64,000 nt of DNA from Cellulomonas sp. Leaf334 (GTDB taxonomy: Bacteria > Actinomycetota > Actinomycetes > Actinomycetales > Cellulomonadaceae): assembly GCF_001424195.1 (NCBI RefSeq), contig NZ_LMOO01000001.1:436256-500255 (forward strand), read 5' to 3'. Below, one piece after another: positions 1 to 8,436 of this stretch. Both the position numbers and the translations under genes were made by a program. Each line of letters opens with the position of its first letter. Positions within the stretch are counted from its first letter, which is position 1. The notes below the pieces were generated by a model. The model saw nothing but the letters and a program-made list of their open reading frames with translations. It did no database searches and was not told where the DNA came from.

Positions 1-750
1 CTCCTCGAGCTCCGCCATGACCTCGTCGGACGCGTCGAAGTTCGCGTACACGTTCTGCACGTCGTCGGAGTCCTCGAGCGCGTCGATCAGGCGCAGGATC
101 TTGCGGGCACCCTCGGCGTCGACCTCGATCTGCGTGGCGGGCCAGAACACGACGTCCGCCGAGTCGTACTCGATGCCGGCGTCCTGCAGGGCCGTGCGGA
201 CGGGGACGAGGTCGGTGGCCTCGGAGAGGATCTCGAAGGCCTCGCCGAGGTCGTTGACCTCTTCGCCGCCCGCGTCCAGGACCGCTTCCATCACGGCGTC
301 CTCGTCGGTGCCCTCCTTGGGCACGATGACGACGCCCTTGCGCGAGAACAGGTACGACACGGAGCCGGGGTCGGCCATCTGGCCACCGTTGCGGGTGAAC
401 GCGACCCGCACGTCGGACGCGGCACGGTTCCGGTTGTCGGTCAGGCACTCGACCAGGACCGCGATGCCACCTGCGCCGTAGCCCTCGTACATGATCGTCG
501 AGTAGTCGGCGCCCCCGGCCTCCTGGCCGGACCCGCGCTTGACGGCGCGGTTGATGTTGTCGATCGGGACCGAGTTCTTCTTGGCCTTCTGCACCGCGTC
601 GAAGAGGGTGGGGTTGCCCGCGAGATCACCGCCACCCGTGCGGGCCGCGACCTCGATGTTCTTGATCAGCTTGGCGAAGAGCTTGCTCCGCTTGGCGTCG
701 ACCACGGCCTTCTTGTGCTTGGTGGTGGCCCACTTGGAGTGACCCGACAT
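1..750 (-). CDS. yebC: YebC/PmpR family DNA-binding regulatory protein (3' end cut by window)
   Basis: The protein begins [20 protein letters not shown], the hallmark N-terminus of the YebC/TACO1 family, and continues through the conserved [20 protein letters not shown] and [10 protein letters not shown] stretches. 250 residues are visible with no stop, so only a few residues are missing beyond the window edge (family members are about 250 aa). The family acts as a transcriptional regulator or a translation factor easing proline stretches; which applies here cannot be told. It lies 52 bp downstream of pdxT on the same strand, a common actinobacterial order that usually continues into ruvCAB. 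The ATG start at 750 is fixed by the conserved N-terminus. Confidence 0.93.
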   Translation of the reverse strand, partial: MSGHSKWATTKHKKAVVDAKRSKLFAKLIKNIEVAARTGGGDLAGNPTLFDAVQKAKKNSVPIDNINRAVKRGSGQEAGGADYSTIMYEGYGAGGIAVLVECLTDNRNRAASDVRVAFTRNGGQMADPGSVSYLFSRKGVVIVPKEGTDEDAVMEAVLDAGGEEVNDLGEAFEILSEATDLVPVRTALQDAGIEYDSADVVFWPATQIEVDAEGARKILRLIDALEDSDDVQNVYANFDASDEVMAELEE

Positions 751-802
751 CGCTTCAGCTACCCCTTCGTCTCCCGCGTCCTTCCCGTGGCCGACTGCAC
801 GG

Positions 803-1402
803 TCACAGGGTGTCGCGGACGATCTCTACGAACAGTTGGTGCACCCGGGTGTCCCCGGTGACCTCCGGGTGGAACGAGGTCACGAGCAACGGGCCCTGGC
901 GGACGGCCACGATCCTACCGGCGGCGGGACCCGACTCCACCCGGGCCAGCACCGTCGCGGCCGGGCCGACCTCCTCGACCCAGGGCGCCCGGATGAAGAC
1001 GCCGTGCACCGGCCCGTCGATGCCGGCGATGTCGAGGTCGGTCTCGAAGGACTCGACCTGCCGCCCGAACGCGTTGCGGCGCACGGTCACGTCCACCCCA
1101 CCGAGGGTCTGCTGACCCTCGATGCCACCGAGCACCCGGTCCGCCAGCAGGATCATCCCCGCGCAGGAGCCGTAGGCCGGCATACCGGCACGCAGCCGCT
1201 CCTGGACCGGCTGGGACAGCTCGAAGGCGCGCAGGAGCTTGTCGATCGTCGTCGACTCCCCGCCGGGGATCACCAGGGCGTCGACCGTGTCGAGCTCCCG
1301 CTCCCTGCGGACGGGCACGGCGTGCGCCCCGACGGACTCCAGGGCGTGCACGTGCTCGCGCACGTCTCCTTGCAGGGCGAGGACTCCGACGGTCACGGTC
1401 AC
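803..1402 (-). CDS. pdxT: Pyridoxal 5'-phosphate synthase glutaminase subunit PdxT
   Basis: Class-I glutamine amidotransferase that hydrolyses glutamine and channels ammonia to PdxS for PLP synthesis. The GTG start at 1402 gives 199 aa, normal for PdxT, and puts the conserved [12 protein letters not shown] at the N-terminus. Seen: PGGES oxyanion motif near residue 47, nucleophile Cys80 in YGSCAGM, and the C-terminal SFHPEV with the His/Glu of the triad. Its partner pdxS lies about 2 kb upstream on the same strand; the pair is split by a Nudix gene and an opposite-strand kynureninase gene. yebC follows closely. Confidence in function is high; an upstream start at 1426 is possible but adds non-conserved residues. 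Confidence 0.95.
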   Translation of the reverse strand: MTVTVGVLALQGDVREHVHALESVGAHAVPVRRERELDTVDALVIPGGESTTIDKLLRAFELSQPVQERLRAGMPAYGSCAGMILLADRVLGGIEGQQTLGGVDVTVRRNAFGRQVESFETDLDIAGIDGPVHGVFIRAPWVEEVGPAATVLARVESGPAAGRIVAVRQGPLLVTSFHPEVTGDTRVHQLFVEIVRDTL

Positions 1403-1545
1403 GACGGGCGAGTCTAGGCGCCGCACGCCGGAACCAGCCGCTCCTGGTGCGCGAGGGGCTGGCGATGCGCCTCAGCAGGTTGGCGCGCACCATGCGTCCT
1501 CGGAGCGGCTGGGTCGGACACGCCTGCGTCGTAGGCTCGCGGACC

Positions 1546-2778
1546 GTGACCTTCGACGAGCTCGACGCCCGAGCGGCGCACCTCGACGCCCAGCACGCGG
1601 CGACCGACCTGCGCGAGCGGTTCCTCCTCCCGCCGGGCGTCGTGTACCTCGACGGGAACTCGCTCGGCGCGCTCCCCCGCGGCGTGCCCGCCGCGGTCCG
1701 GGACGCCGTCGAGCAGCAGTGGGGCCACGACCTGATCGCGTCCTGGAACACGCACGGGTGGTGGGACGCGCCGGTGCGCGTCGGTGACGCGATCGGTCGG
1801 CTCGTCGGTGCGGCACCCGGTCAGGTGGTCGTCGGGGACTCGACGAGCGTGCGCCTGCACCAGTCCCTGCACGCGGCGGCGGCCCTGCGCCCGGGCCGGT
1901 CCGTCGTGCTGACCGAGCCGGGGTCGTTCCCCACCGACCAGTACGTGATCGCAGGTGTCGCCGCGCAGGTCGGGTGGCGCGTCGAGCACGCGACCCCTGC
2001 CGAGCTCCCCGCCCGCCTCTCACCCGACGTCGCGGTCGTCGTCCTGTCCCACGTCGACTACCGGACCGCTGAGCTGCTGGACCTGCCCGGCATCACCGCG
2101 GCCGCCCACGCCGCCGGCGCACTGGTCCTCTGGGACCTGTGCCACTCGGCGGGTGCCGTGCCGGTCGGCCTCGACGAGCACGGCGTCGACCTCGCGATCG
2201 GCTGCGGGTACAAGTACCTCAACGGCGGGCCCGGCGCCCCCGCGTTCGGGTACGTCGCGGCGCGGCACCAGGACGCGTTCGTCAACGTCGTGCCCGGCTG
2301 GCACGGGCATGCCCAGCCGTTCGCCATGGTCGACGAGTACGTCGGCGCCCCCGGCATCTCACGAGCGCGCATCGGGACGCCGCCGATCCTGTCGCTGCTC
2401 GCCCTCGAGGCGGCGCTGCGGGCGTTCGACGGGGTCGACATCGTCGACGTCCGCGCACGATCGCTGAGCCTGACCCGCTTCCTCCGGGACGCGATCACCG
2501 ACGTCCTGCCTGCGGCCGAGCTCGCCTCGCCGGAGGCCGACGACCGCCGCGGCTCGCAGGTAGCGGTGCGGCACCCGGACGCCTACGGGATCGTGCAGGC
2601 GCTCGCCGCGCGTGGGGTGGTCGGAGACTTCCGCACGCCCGACGTGGTCCGTCTCGGCGTCGCCGCGCCCTACCTGACCCATGCGGACCTCGTCACGGCG
2701 GTGCGGGCGCTGCACGACGTGCTGGCGGGCGACGAGCACCGGGACCCGGCCTGGGCGACGCGGAACCCCGTCACCTGA
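1546..2778 (+). CDS. kynU: Kynureninase
   Basis: PLP-dependent fold-type-I enzyme that cleaves kynurenine or 3-hydroxykynurenine to (hydroxy)anthranilate and alanine in tryptophan catabolism. The GTG start at 1546 gives 410 aa, close to the usual 400-420. Seen: VYLDGNSLGALPR near the N-terminus, LWDLCHSAGAVPV (PLP-ring Asp), and the PLP-lysine segment GCGYKYLNGGPGAP with Lys223, followed by GWHGHAQPF. No other kynurenine-pathway gene is in the window. The gene is divergent from pdxT and convergent with the Nudix gene (1 bp between stops), so it sits alone inside a PLP-synthesis block of opposite orientation. Confidence 0.92.
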   Translation: MTFDELDARAAHLDAQHAATDLRERFLLPPGVVYLDGNSLGALPRGVPAAVRDAVEQQWGHDLIASWNTHGWWDAPVRVGDAIGRLVGAAPGQVVVGDSTSVRLHQSLHAAAALRPGRSVVLTEPGSFPTDQYVIAGVAAQVGWRVEHATPAELPARLSPDVAVVVLSHVDYRTAELLDLPGITAAAHAAGALVLWDLCHSAGAVPVGLDEHGVDLAIGCGYKYLNGGPGAPAFGYVAARHQDAFVNVVPGWHGHAQPFAMVDEYVGAPGISRARIGTPPILSLLALEAALRAFDGVDIVDVRARSLSLTRFLRDAITDVLPAAELASPEADDRRGSQVAVRHPDAYGIVQALAARGVVGDFRTPDVVRLGVAAPYLTHADLVTAVRALHDVLAGDEHRDPAWATRNPVT

Positions 2779-2779
2779 C

Positions 2780-3409
2780 CTACTCCCGCGCGAGCCCGAG
2801 GTGCCGTGTCTCGCCGTCCCACGCCGGGAGCAGTCCGCGGACCAGGTCGACGAGCCGGTCGGGGAACACCTCGATGTCGACGCGGTCGAGGTCGTCCAGC
2901 GACCACCAGCGCAGCTCGTCGATGACGTCGTGCTCCAGCTCGGTCCAGCCGGCACGGTCGACCACGTCGAACGACGACGCCGGCACCCGCGCGAGGTAGA
3001 GGATCTCGTCCTGCCGGCAGTGCTCGGCGAAGAAGTCGAAGATCGCGGACCGGGTGAACACGGGGCCCACGAGGTCGGCGGCGACGAGCACGATGCCCGT
3101 CTCCTCGCGCACCTCGCGCAGCGCCGCGGCCGACGCCTCCTCACCGTCGTCGATGCCGCCCCCGACCGTGAACCACCAGCTGCGGTCCGGCTGGTCCACG
3201 TCGTGCCCCCGGATCAGCAGCACGCGGTCGTCCTCGTCGAGCAGGATCACCCGGGCGGCCTCGCGGAACAGCAGACCGTCGTCGCCCCGCCGCCACTCCG
3301 GACCGAGCCCGTGCACCGGGCCACCGCCGTGCGCGCTCGACCGGGGAGACACGGCGGAGGCCGCGGACGAGTCGTCCGCGGCCTCCGACATGACGTGGTC
3401 CTGCGTCAC
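2780..3409 (-). CDS. Nudix hydrolase
   Basis: Contains a complete Nudix box ([14 protein letters not shown] followed by REVREETGI), preceded by a strand-rich segment ([18 protein letters not shown]). It hydrolyses a nucleoside diphosphate linked to some moiety; the substrate cannot be read from sequence. The GTG start at 3409 overlaps the pdxS stop (GTGA), indicating translational coupling; an ATG at 3391 is an alternative start. The first 30 residues are low-complexity and probably disordered. Position directly after pdxS could mean a damaged-nucleotide or cofactor clean-up role, but that is inference. Confidence 0.88.
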   Translation of the reverse strand: MTQDHVMSEAADDSSAASAVSPRSSAHGGGPVHGLGPEWRRGDDGLLFREAARVILLDEDDRVLLIRGHDVDQPDRSWWFTVGGGIDDGEEASAAALREVREETGIVLVAADLVGPVFTRSAIFDFFAEHCRQDEILYLARVPASSFDVVDRAGWTELEHDVIDELRWWSLDDLDRVDIEVFPDRLVDLVRGLLPAWDGETRHLGLARE

Positions 3410-4329
3410 CAGCCGCGCTCGGCGAGGCGGTGGGGCTCCGGGACGTCCTCGACGTTGATGCCGACCATCGCCTCGCCCAGACCGCGGGAGACCTTCGCGA
3501 TGACGTCGGGGTCGTCGAAGAAGGTGGTGGCCTTGACGATCGCGGCGGCACGCTCGGCCGGGTTGCCCGACTTGAAGATGCCGGAGCCGACGAACACGCC
3601 CTCGGCGCCGAGCTGCATCATCATCGCGGCGTCCGACGGCGTCGCGATGCCGCCCGCGGTGAAGAGCACGACCGGGAGCTTGCCCGCGAGGGCGACCTCC
3701 TTGACCAGGTCGTACGGTGCCTGCAGCTCCTTGGCGGCGACGAACAGCTCGTCCTCCGGGAGCGACGTGAGGCGGCGGATCTGGTCGCGCAGCGTGCGCA
3801 TGTGCGTGGTCGCGTTGGACACGTCACCCGTGCCGGCCTCGCCCTTGGAGCGGATCATCGCCGCGCCCTCGGTGATGCGGCGCAGCGCCTCGCCCAGGTT
3901 GGTCGCGCCGCAGACGAACGGGACCGTGAAGGCCCACTTGTCGATGTGGTGCTCGTAGTCGGCCGGGGTCAGCACCTCGGACTCGTCGACGTAGTCGACA
4001 CCGAGCGACTGGAGCACCTGCGCCTCGACGAAGTGGCCGATGCGCGCCTTCGCCATGACGGGGATGGAGACGGCCTCGATGATGCCGTCGATCAGGTCGG
4101 GGTCGCTCATGCGCGCCACGCCGCCCTGAGCGCGGATGTCGGCCGGGACCCGCTCGAGGGCCATCACGGCGACCGCTCCGGCGTCCTCGGCGATCTTCGC
4201 CTGCTCGGCGTTGACGACGTCCATGATGACGCCGCCCTTGAGCATCTCGGCCATCCCCCGCTTCACGCGGGCGGTGCCGATGACGCCGGCGTGCGTCGCG
4301 GTGGTGGGCTGGCTGTTCTCGCTGGTCAC
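3406..4329 (-). CDS. pdxS: Pyridoxal 5'-phosphate synthase subunit PdxS
   Basis: Builds PLP from ribose 5-phosphate, glyceraldehyde 3-phosphate and PdxT-derived ammonia (deoxyxylulose-independent route). The GTG start at 4329 gives 307 aa; family length is about 295-305. Seen: [18 protein letters not shown], the substrate-Schiff-base lysine Lys94 in [10 protein letters not shown], the second lysine in [11 protein letters not shown], and the phosphate loop [21 protein letters not shown] (20 of its residues conserved as usual). The longer frame to 4494 is rejected because the extra residues are Arg/Pro-rich and non-conserved. Follows the PIM genes on the same strand with a 98 bp gap. Confidence 0.96.
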   Translation of the reverse strand: MTSENSQPTTATHAGVIGTARVKRGMAEMLKGGVIMDVVNAEQAKIAEDAGAVAVMALERVPADIRAQGGVARMSDPDLIDGIIEAVSIPVMAKARIGHFVEAQVLQSLGVDYVDESEVLTPADYEHHIDKWAFTVPFVCGATNLGEALRRITEGAAMIRSKGEAGTGDVSNATTHMRTLRDQIRRLTSLPEDELFVAAKELQAPYDLVKEVALAGKLPVVLFTAGGIATPSDAAMMMQLGAEGVFVGSGIFKSGNPAERAAAIVKATTFFDDPDVIAKVSRGLGEAMVGINVEDVPEPHRLAERGW

Positions 4330-4427
4330 GTCGAGCCTCGCAGATCCTCGTGCGGTGTGGGGACGGTCGCCGGAGCGGCCGGATCGGTCAATCGTAGTCC
4401 GTCGCGCCGGGGGTCCCGGGCCCCGTC

Positions 4428-5084
4428 TCAGGTGGGCGGAGCGCTCTCCACCGGGCCGCGGCGGGCGCCGGGTCGACCAAGGTTCTCCGGCCACGCGTCG
4501 TCCAGCTCCAGGCTGCGCGGCTCGGGGGCGTGACCCGCGAGGCGCAGCAGGCGCACCAGGGGGCCGCGTCGGGCGCGCGACGTCTGGGCGACGGCCTCGT
4601 TGTGGAACCGACGGGCCAGCTGCACGCGGTACCAGGACGACGCGAGCAGGTCCACGAGCTCGTCACCCGCGGGGTCCGCACGCAGTGCCGCGACCTCGTC
4701 GGGGTCGTCCAGCGCCTCGCGCAGCGTCGCGGAGAGCTCGCTCTCGATCCCGCCGCGGTCCACCGCCAGCAGCTCCGCCCCGCCGACCGGGAGGTCGTCG
4801 GGGCTGACGAGCGCCAGCAGGTCGACGGGCAGCTCGCTCGCCCCGGTGGACAGCGCTGCCCACGCCGCCTCGCCGACGAGCACCGAGCTCACGGGGTCGA
4901 GCAGCCCGGAGGTCGCCAGCTCCGCGGCCACCGTGGCGCGGCGCACCAGCTGGGCATCCAGGACCGCGCGGGAGGTACCGACCTTGCGGTGCAACCGGTC
5001 GAGCCGCGACGCCGCCACCCACACCCACCACAGGGCGAGCGCGAGCACGATCGTGACGTAGACGGTGATCTCCGACCACCTCAT
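4428..5084 (-). CDS. Membrane-anchored protein of unknown function in PIM/PLP operon
   Basis: 218 aa. One N-terminal transmembrane helix (about residues 6-27, [20 protein letters not shown]) followed by a long helical region beginning [20 protein letters not shown], which resembles the start of LemA-type helical domains, and ending in a basic, Pro-rich tail. No catalytic motif is seen. Its start overlaps the pimA stop by 4 bp (ATGA; starts at 5084, pimA ends at 5081), so it is translationally coupled with pimA. The coupling suggests a role at the inner face of the membrane near PIM synthesis, but function is not known. The similarity to LemA is weak and by eye only. Confidence 0.8.
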   Translation of the reverse strand: MRWSEITVYVTIVLALALWWVWVAASRLDRLHRKVGTSRAVLDAQLVRRATVAAELATSGLLDPVSSVLVGEAAWAALSTGASELPVDLLALVSPDDLPVGGAELLAVDRGGIESELSATLREALDDPDEVAALRADPAGDELVDLLASSWYRVQLARRFHNEAVAQTSRARRGPLVRLLRLAGHAPEPRSLELDDAWPENLGRPGARRGPVESAPPT

Positions 5085-6307
5085 CGGGACTCACCCCGAC
5101 CCCGACGCAGCTCGAGCAGCCGAGCGCCGCGGACCGACGACGGGTCCTCGCCGACCGGTGAGTCCCGGCCGGCGACGACCATCTCGTACACGGCGAGCAC
5201 CTGGTCGGTCACCGTCGCCCAGTCGTACTGGCGCACCACCTCGAGCGCGTGCGCGGACACCGACTCCCGCAGGTCCGCGTCACCCAGGACGCGCAGGAGC
5301 GTCGCGGCCAGGTCCGCACTGTCCCCGGTCCGGAACAGCACGCCTGCCGCGCCGTCGTCGAGCACGCGGGAGAACGCGCCGAGGTCGCTCGCGACGACGG
5401 TCGCGCCGGCGCTCATCGCCTCGACGAGCACGATGCCGAAGCTCTCGCCACCGGTCTGCGGACCGCAGTACACGTCGACCGACGCCAGCAGGTTGGCCTT
5501 GTCCTCGTCGGAGATCCCGCCGAGGAACTCCACGGCCGCCGCCGCTTCGTCGCCCAGCAGCTCACGGACCTCGTCCGGCCCGGTCTCGCCTCTGCCCGCG
5601 ACCAGGAACCGCGCACCGGGGATCTCGGCCAGCACCTGCGGCACGGCGCCCAGCAGGACCGGCAGCCCTTTGCGCTCCTCGTCCAGCCGGCCGAGGAACG
5701 CGATGGTCGGGCGCTCGGGCGTCCCCGTCCAGCGGGGGTCCGACGTCGCGGCGGTGAACTGGTCGACGTAGACCCCGTTGGGGATGACGACCGCGTCGCC
5801 ACCCATGTGTTCGACGAGGGTGCGGCGGGCGTCCTCCGAGACGGCGATCCGTGCGGAGATCTTCTCCAGCGACTGCCGCACCAGCGGGTAGGCCATCTGG
5901 AGCGGGCGGGACCGGATGAGGGCAGTGTGGAACGTCGCCACGATGGGCCCGTCGGCGATCCACAGCGCCAGCATGCCGAGACTCGGGGTGACCGGCTCGT
6001 GCAGGTGCAGGACGTCGAACTCCCCCGACGCGAGCCACTTGCGCACGCGCGCAGCCGTCACCGGGCCGAACGTCATGCGGGCGACCGCGCCGTTGTAGCG
6101 CACGGGGATCGCGCGCCCTGCCGCGGTCATGTACTCGGGGATCGGGGTGTCGTCGTCCGCCGGCGCCAGGACCGAGACGGTGTGTCCCCGCGCGATCAGG
6201 GCCTCCGCGAGGTCACGGACGTGGAACTGGACGCCGCCGGGCACGTCGTAGGAGTACGGGCAGACGACGCCGACCCGCAGGGTGCGCTCGGCGCGGCGCG
6301 GGCTCAT
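5081..6307 (-). CDS. pimA: Phosphatidylinositol alpha-mannosyltransferase (GT4), PimA
   Basis: GDP-mannose-dependent GT-B glycosyltransferase adding the first mannose to phosphatidylinositol at the cytoplasmic membrane. 408 aa from the ATG at 6307. Seen: N-terminal RVGVVCPYSYDVPGGVQFHV with the Gly-rich donor/acceptor loop, HLHEPVTPSLG, and the C-terminal GT4 motif ESFGIVLVEAMSAG containing the EX7E pair. The context (pgsA and patA immediately upstream) is the conserved PIM operon and fixes PimA over other GT4 mannosyltransferases. The start overlaps the patA stop as ATGA. Confidence 0.94.
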   Translation of the reverse strand: MSPRRAERTLRVGVVCPYSYDVPGGVQFHVRDLAEALIARGHTVSVLAPADDDTPIPEYMTAAGRAIPVRYNGAVARMTFGPVTAARVRKWLASGEFDVLHLHEPVTPSLGMLALWIADGPIVATFHTALIRSRPLQMAYPLVRQSLEKISARIAVSEDARRTLVEHMGGDAVVIPNGVYVDQFTAATSDPRWTGTPERPTIAFLGRLDEERKGLPVLLGAVPQVLAEIPGARFLVAGRGETGPDEVRELLGDEAAAAVEFLGGISDEDKANLLASVDVYCGPQTGGESFGIVLVEAMSAGATVVASDLGAFSRVLDDGAAGVLFRTGDSADLAATLLRVLGDADLRESVSAHALEVVRQYDWATVTDQVLAVYEMVVAGRDSPVGEDPSSVRGARLLELRRGRGESR

Positions 6308-7266
6308 CCGACGCTCCCCTGGGCCGCGAGCGTCGCGGCGTAGCGCTCGGGGTCGAGATCCTCGACGAACACCTTCTGCAGCATGTGCCAGTCCTGCGGG
6401 CGCTGCCGGACGCCTGCGGCGAACTCGTCGACCCAGGCCTGGGTCATCGCGCGCACCCGGTCGGCGCGCGGCACGTCCGCCGGCATCTCGATCGCCTTGT
6501 TGAACTGGATGACGATGCCCCACGGCGAGCCCGCCGCCCGACGTCGGGCGCCCCGCAGCCGCTCGTAGTAGATGACGGTGGTCACCAGCGGCGCACCGGT
6601 CGTGATCGCCAGCGCAGCCGGACCGGCCGCGACCCGCGCGCGGTGCCCGAACAGGTCCACCTCGAGGCCCTTGGACGTCAGGTCGCGGTCGGCGAGCAGC
6701 GGCAGGATCGCCGCACCGTGGCGGGCCGCCCGCACCAGCCCACGGAAGACGTCACCACCGCCGGTGAGCGCGAAGATCGTGATCCCGATGCTCTCCCGGA
6801 ACGCGACGAACTCCTGGAACAGCGCCTCCGGCTCGAGGCGTTCCGCGACCGTCGTGACCGGGGCGATCTCCCGGGTGCACCACGCACCGGCGAGGTCCCA
6901 GTTCCCCGTGTGCCCGAGTGCGAGGACGATGGCCTGGTCGTTCTCCGTGTACTTCCGGACGTTCTCGACACCGACCACGCGCACGCGCGCGTCGACACGG
7001 TCCTGCGACATGCTCGCCAGCGCGAACGCCTCGCCGAAGTACCGCATGTACGACCGCATGCCCAGGCGACCCAGCCGGCGCAGGCCACGGGCGTCGAGCT
7101 CGGGACGGACGCGCGCGAGGTTCCTCTCCAGCTGCTTCACCCCAGCGCCGCGACGCAGCCACGCGACGTCCGCGGCGGCGTCGCACAGCGCCCGCAGCAC
7201 GGGTCCGGGCAGCTTGCCGGCGACCTTCCACGCGGTCGCGTAGGCGCGGGCGACGTCCACCTTCAC
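6304..7266 (-). CDS. patA: Phosphatidylinositol mannoside acyltransferase (HtrB/LpxL family)
   Basis: 320 aa, family length. Acylates the mannose of PIM using acyl-CoA; membrane-associated. The acyltransferase HX4D motif is seen as GHTGNWD, with the downstream LPLLADRDLTSKGLEVDLFG region typical of the LpxL/PatA family. A hydrophobic Ala-rich N-terminus (VARAYATAWKVAGKLPGPVL) probably lies along the membrane. The GTG start at 7266 overlaps the pgsA stop (GTGA) and its own stop overlaps pimA, so the three genes form a coupled PIM unit. The symbol follows mycobacterial usage; it is often called a lauroyl acyltransferase in annotations. Confidence 0.92.
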   Translation of the reverse strand: MKVDVARAYATAWKVAGKLPGPVLRALCDAAADVAWLRRGAGVKQLERNLARVRPELDARGLRRLGRLGMRSYMRYFGEAFALASMSQDRVDARVRVVGVENVRKYTENDQAIVLALGHTGNWDLAGAWCTREIAPVTTVAERLEPEALFQEFVAFRESIGITIFALTGGGDVFRGLVRAARHGAAILPLLADRDLTSKGLEVDLFGHRARVAAGPAALAITTGAPLVTTVIYYERLRGARRRAAGSPWGIVIQFNKAIEMPADVPRADRVRAMTQAWVDEFAAGVRQRPQDWHMLQKVFVEDLDPERYAATLAAQGSVG

Positions 7267-7874
7267 CCCGTCACCTGCGCCGCCTGGCGGTACACCTTGT
7301 TCATCCGCTGCACGATCGTCACGGCCGACGCCAGGGCGAGCAGGCCGAGCACGACGGTGAGGACGACGGTCGGCGCGCCGACGCCCACCGCGAACGTGGC
7401 GACGAGCACGAGCGCGAGACGGTCCGCGCGCTCGGCGATGCCGCCCGACGCGGTCATGCCCAACCCTTCGGCGCGAGCACGCGCGTACGGCACGATCGAG
7501 CCGAGGACGAGGCAGGCGAGTGCGAGGCAGGCGGAGAGCCGGTCGTCGCCACCCGCGGTGAACCAGAGCACGAGGCCGGCGAAGATGGCGCCGTCACCGA
7601 ACCGGTCCAGCGTCGAGTCGAGGAACGCCCCCCACGGCCCGGAACGTCCGGCCTGCCGGGCCATCACGCCGTCGAGCGAGTCGGTGAGCACGAACACGGC
7701 GATGACGAGCGTGCCGAGCAGCAGGTGCCCGGTGGGGAACGCCCAGAGCGCCGTGACGACCACCACGAGCGTCCCGCCGATGGTCACCGCGTCCGGGGAG
7801 ACGCCCAGGCGAAGCAACGCCTTGGCGACGGGGGTGAAGAAGCGCGTCATCGCACCGCGCAGTCCGTTCAGCAC
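7263..7874 (-). CDS. pgsA: Phosphatidylinositol phosphate synthase (CDP-alcohol phosphatidyltransferase)
   Basis: 203 aa integral membrane enzyme. The full CDP-alcohol phosphatidyltransferase signature is visible as DSLDGVMAR followed by GPWGAFLDSTLDR, giving the four metal-binding Asp residues. About six hydrophobic helices are visible (for example TIGGTLVVVVTALWAF, LLLGTLVIAVFVLTD). Position directly upstream of patA and pimA supports inositol phosphate, rather than glycerol phosphate, as acceptor: it makes the lipid that PimA mannosylates. GTG start at 7874, 7 bp after the HIT gene stop. Confidence 0.92.
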   Translation of the reverse strand: MLNGLRGAMTRFFTPVAKALLRLGVSPDAVTIGGTLVVVVTALWAFPTGHLLLGTLVIAVFVLTDSLDGVMARQAGRSGPWGAFLDSTLDRFGDGAIFAGLVLWFTAGGDDRLSACLALACLVLGSIVPYARARAEGLGMTASGGIAERADRLALVLVATFAVGVGAPTVVLTVVLGLLALASAVTIVQRMNKVYRQAAQVTG

Positions 7875-7881
7875 GTGCCGA

Positions 7882-8436
7882 TCATCCCTTCGGTGCGGTC
7901 GGCCAGGCAGCCGCGAGCCGCGCCCGCGTGTCGCTCAACAGCTCGGGCAGCGCGCGGCTGCGGGCCACGATCGGCAGGAAGTTCGAGTCGCCGCCCCACC
8001 GGGGCACCACGTGCTGGTGCAGGTGCGCGGCGATCCCCGCACCGGCGACCTCGCCCTGGTTCATCCCCAGGTTGAACCCCTGCGGCGCGGAGACCTCGCG
8101 GACCACCCGCATCGCCGCCCGCGTCAACGACGCCACCTCGGCGACCTCCGGCTCCGTCAGCTCCGTGTAGTCGGCGACGTGCCGGTACGGGCACACGAGC
8201 AGGTGCCCCGAGTTGTACGGATACAGGTTCAGCACCACGTAGGCCACGGCACCGCGCGCGACGACGAGACCGTCCTCGTCGCTCAGCGTCGGGATACGGC
8301 AGAACGGGCAGCCGTCGCCGGCGGCACCGTCGACAGGCTTGTCCTGCCCGCCCAGGTACGCCATCCGGTGCGGGGTCCAGAGCCGTTCGAACCCGTCCGG
8401 CACGCCCGCGAAGTCGTCGGCGGACTCGGTCGCCAT
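7882..8436 (-). CDS. HIT-domain protein, Ap4A phosphorylase-like
   Basis: 184 aa. The histidine triad HLHQHVVPRW gives the catalytic His of the HIT family. An upstream CPFC motif (GCPFCRIP) and YPYNSGHLLVCPYRH are typical of the actinobacterial HIT group related to mycobacterial diadenosine tetraphosphate phosphorylase. It hydrolyses or phosphorolyses a dinucleoside polyphosphate or nucleotide conjugate. The start codon overlaps the thrS stop by 1 bp (TGATG), so translation is coupled; placement after a tRNA synthetase is noteworthy because synthetases make Ap4A as a side product. Exact substrate is inferred from family only. Confidence 0.88.
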   Translation of the reverse strand: MATESADDFAGVPDGFERLWTPHRMAYLGGQDKPVDGAAGDGCPFCRIPTLSDEDGLVVARGAVAYVVLNLYPYNSGHLLVCPYRHVADYTELTEPEVAEVASLTRAAMRVVREVSAPQGFNLGMNQGEVAGAGIAAHLHQHVVPRWGGDSNFLPIVARSRALPELLSDTRARLAAAWPTAPKG

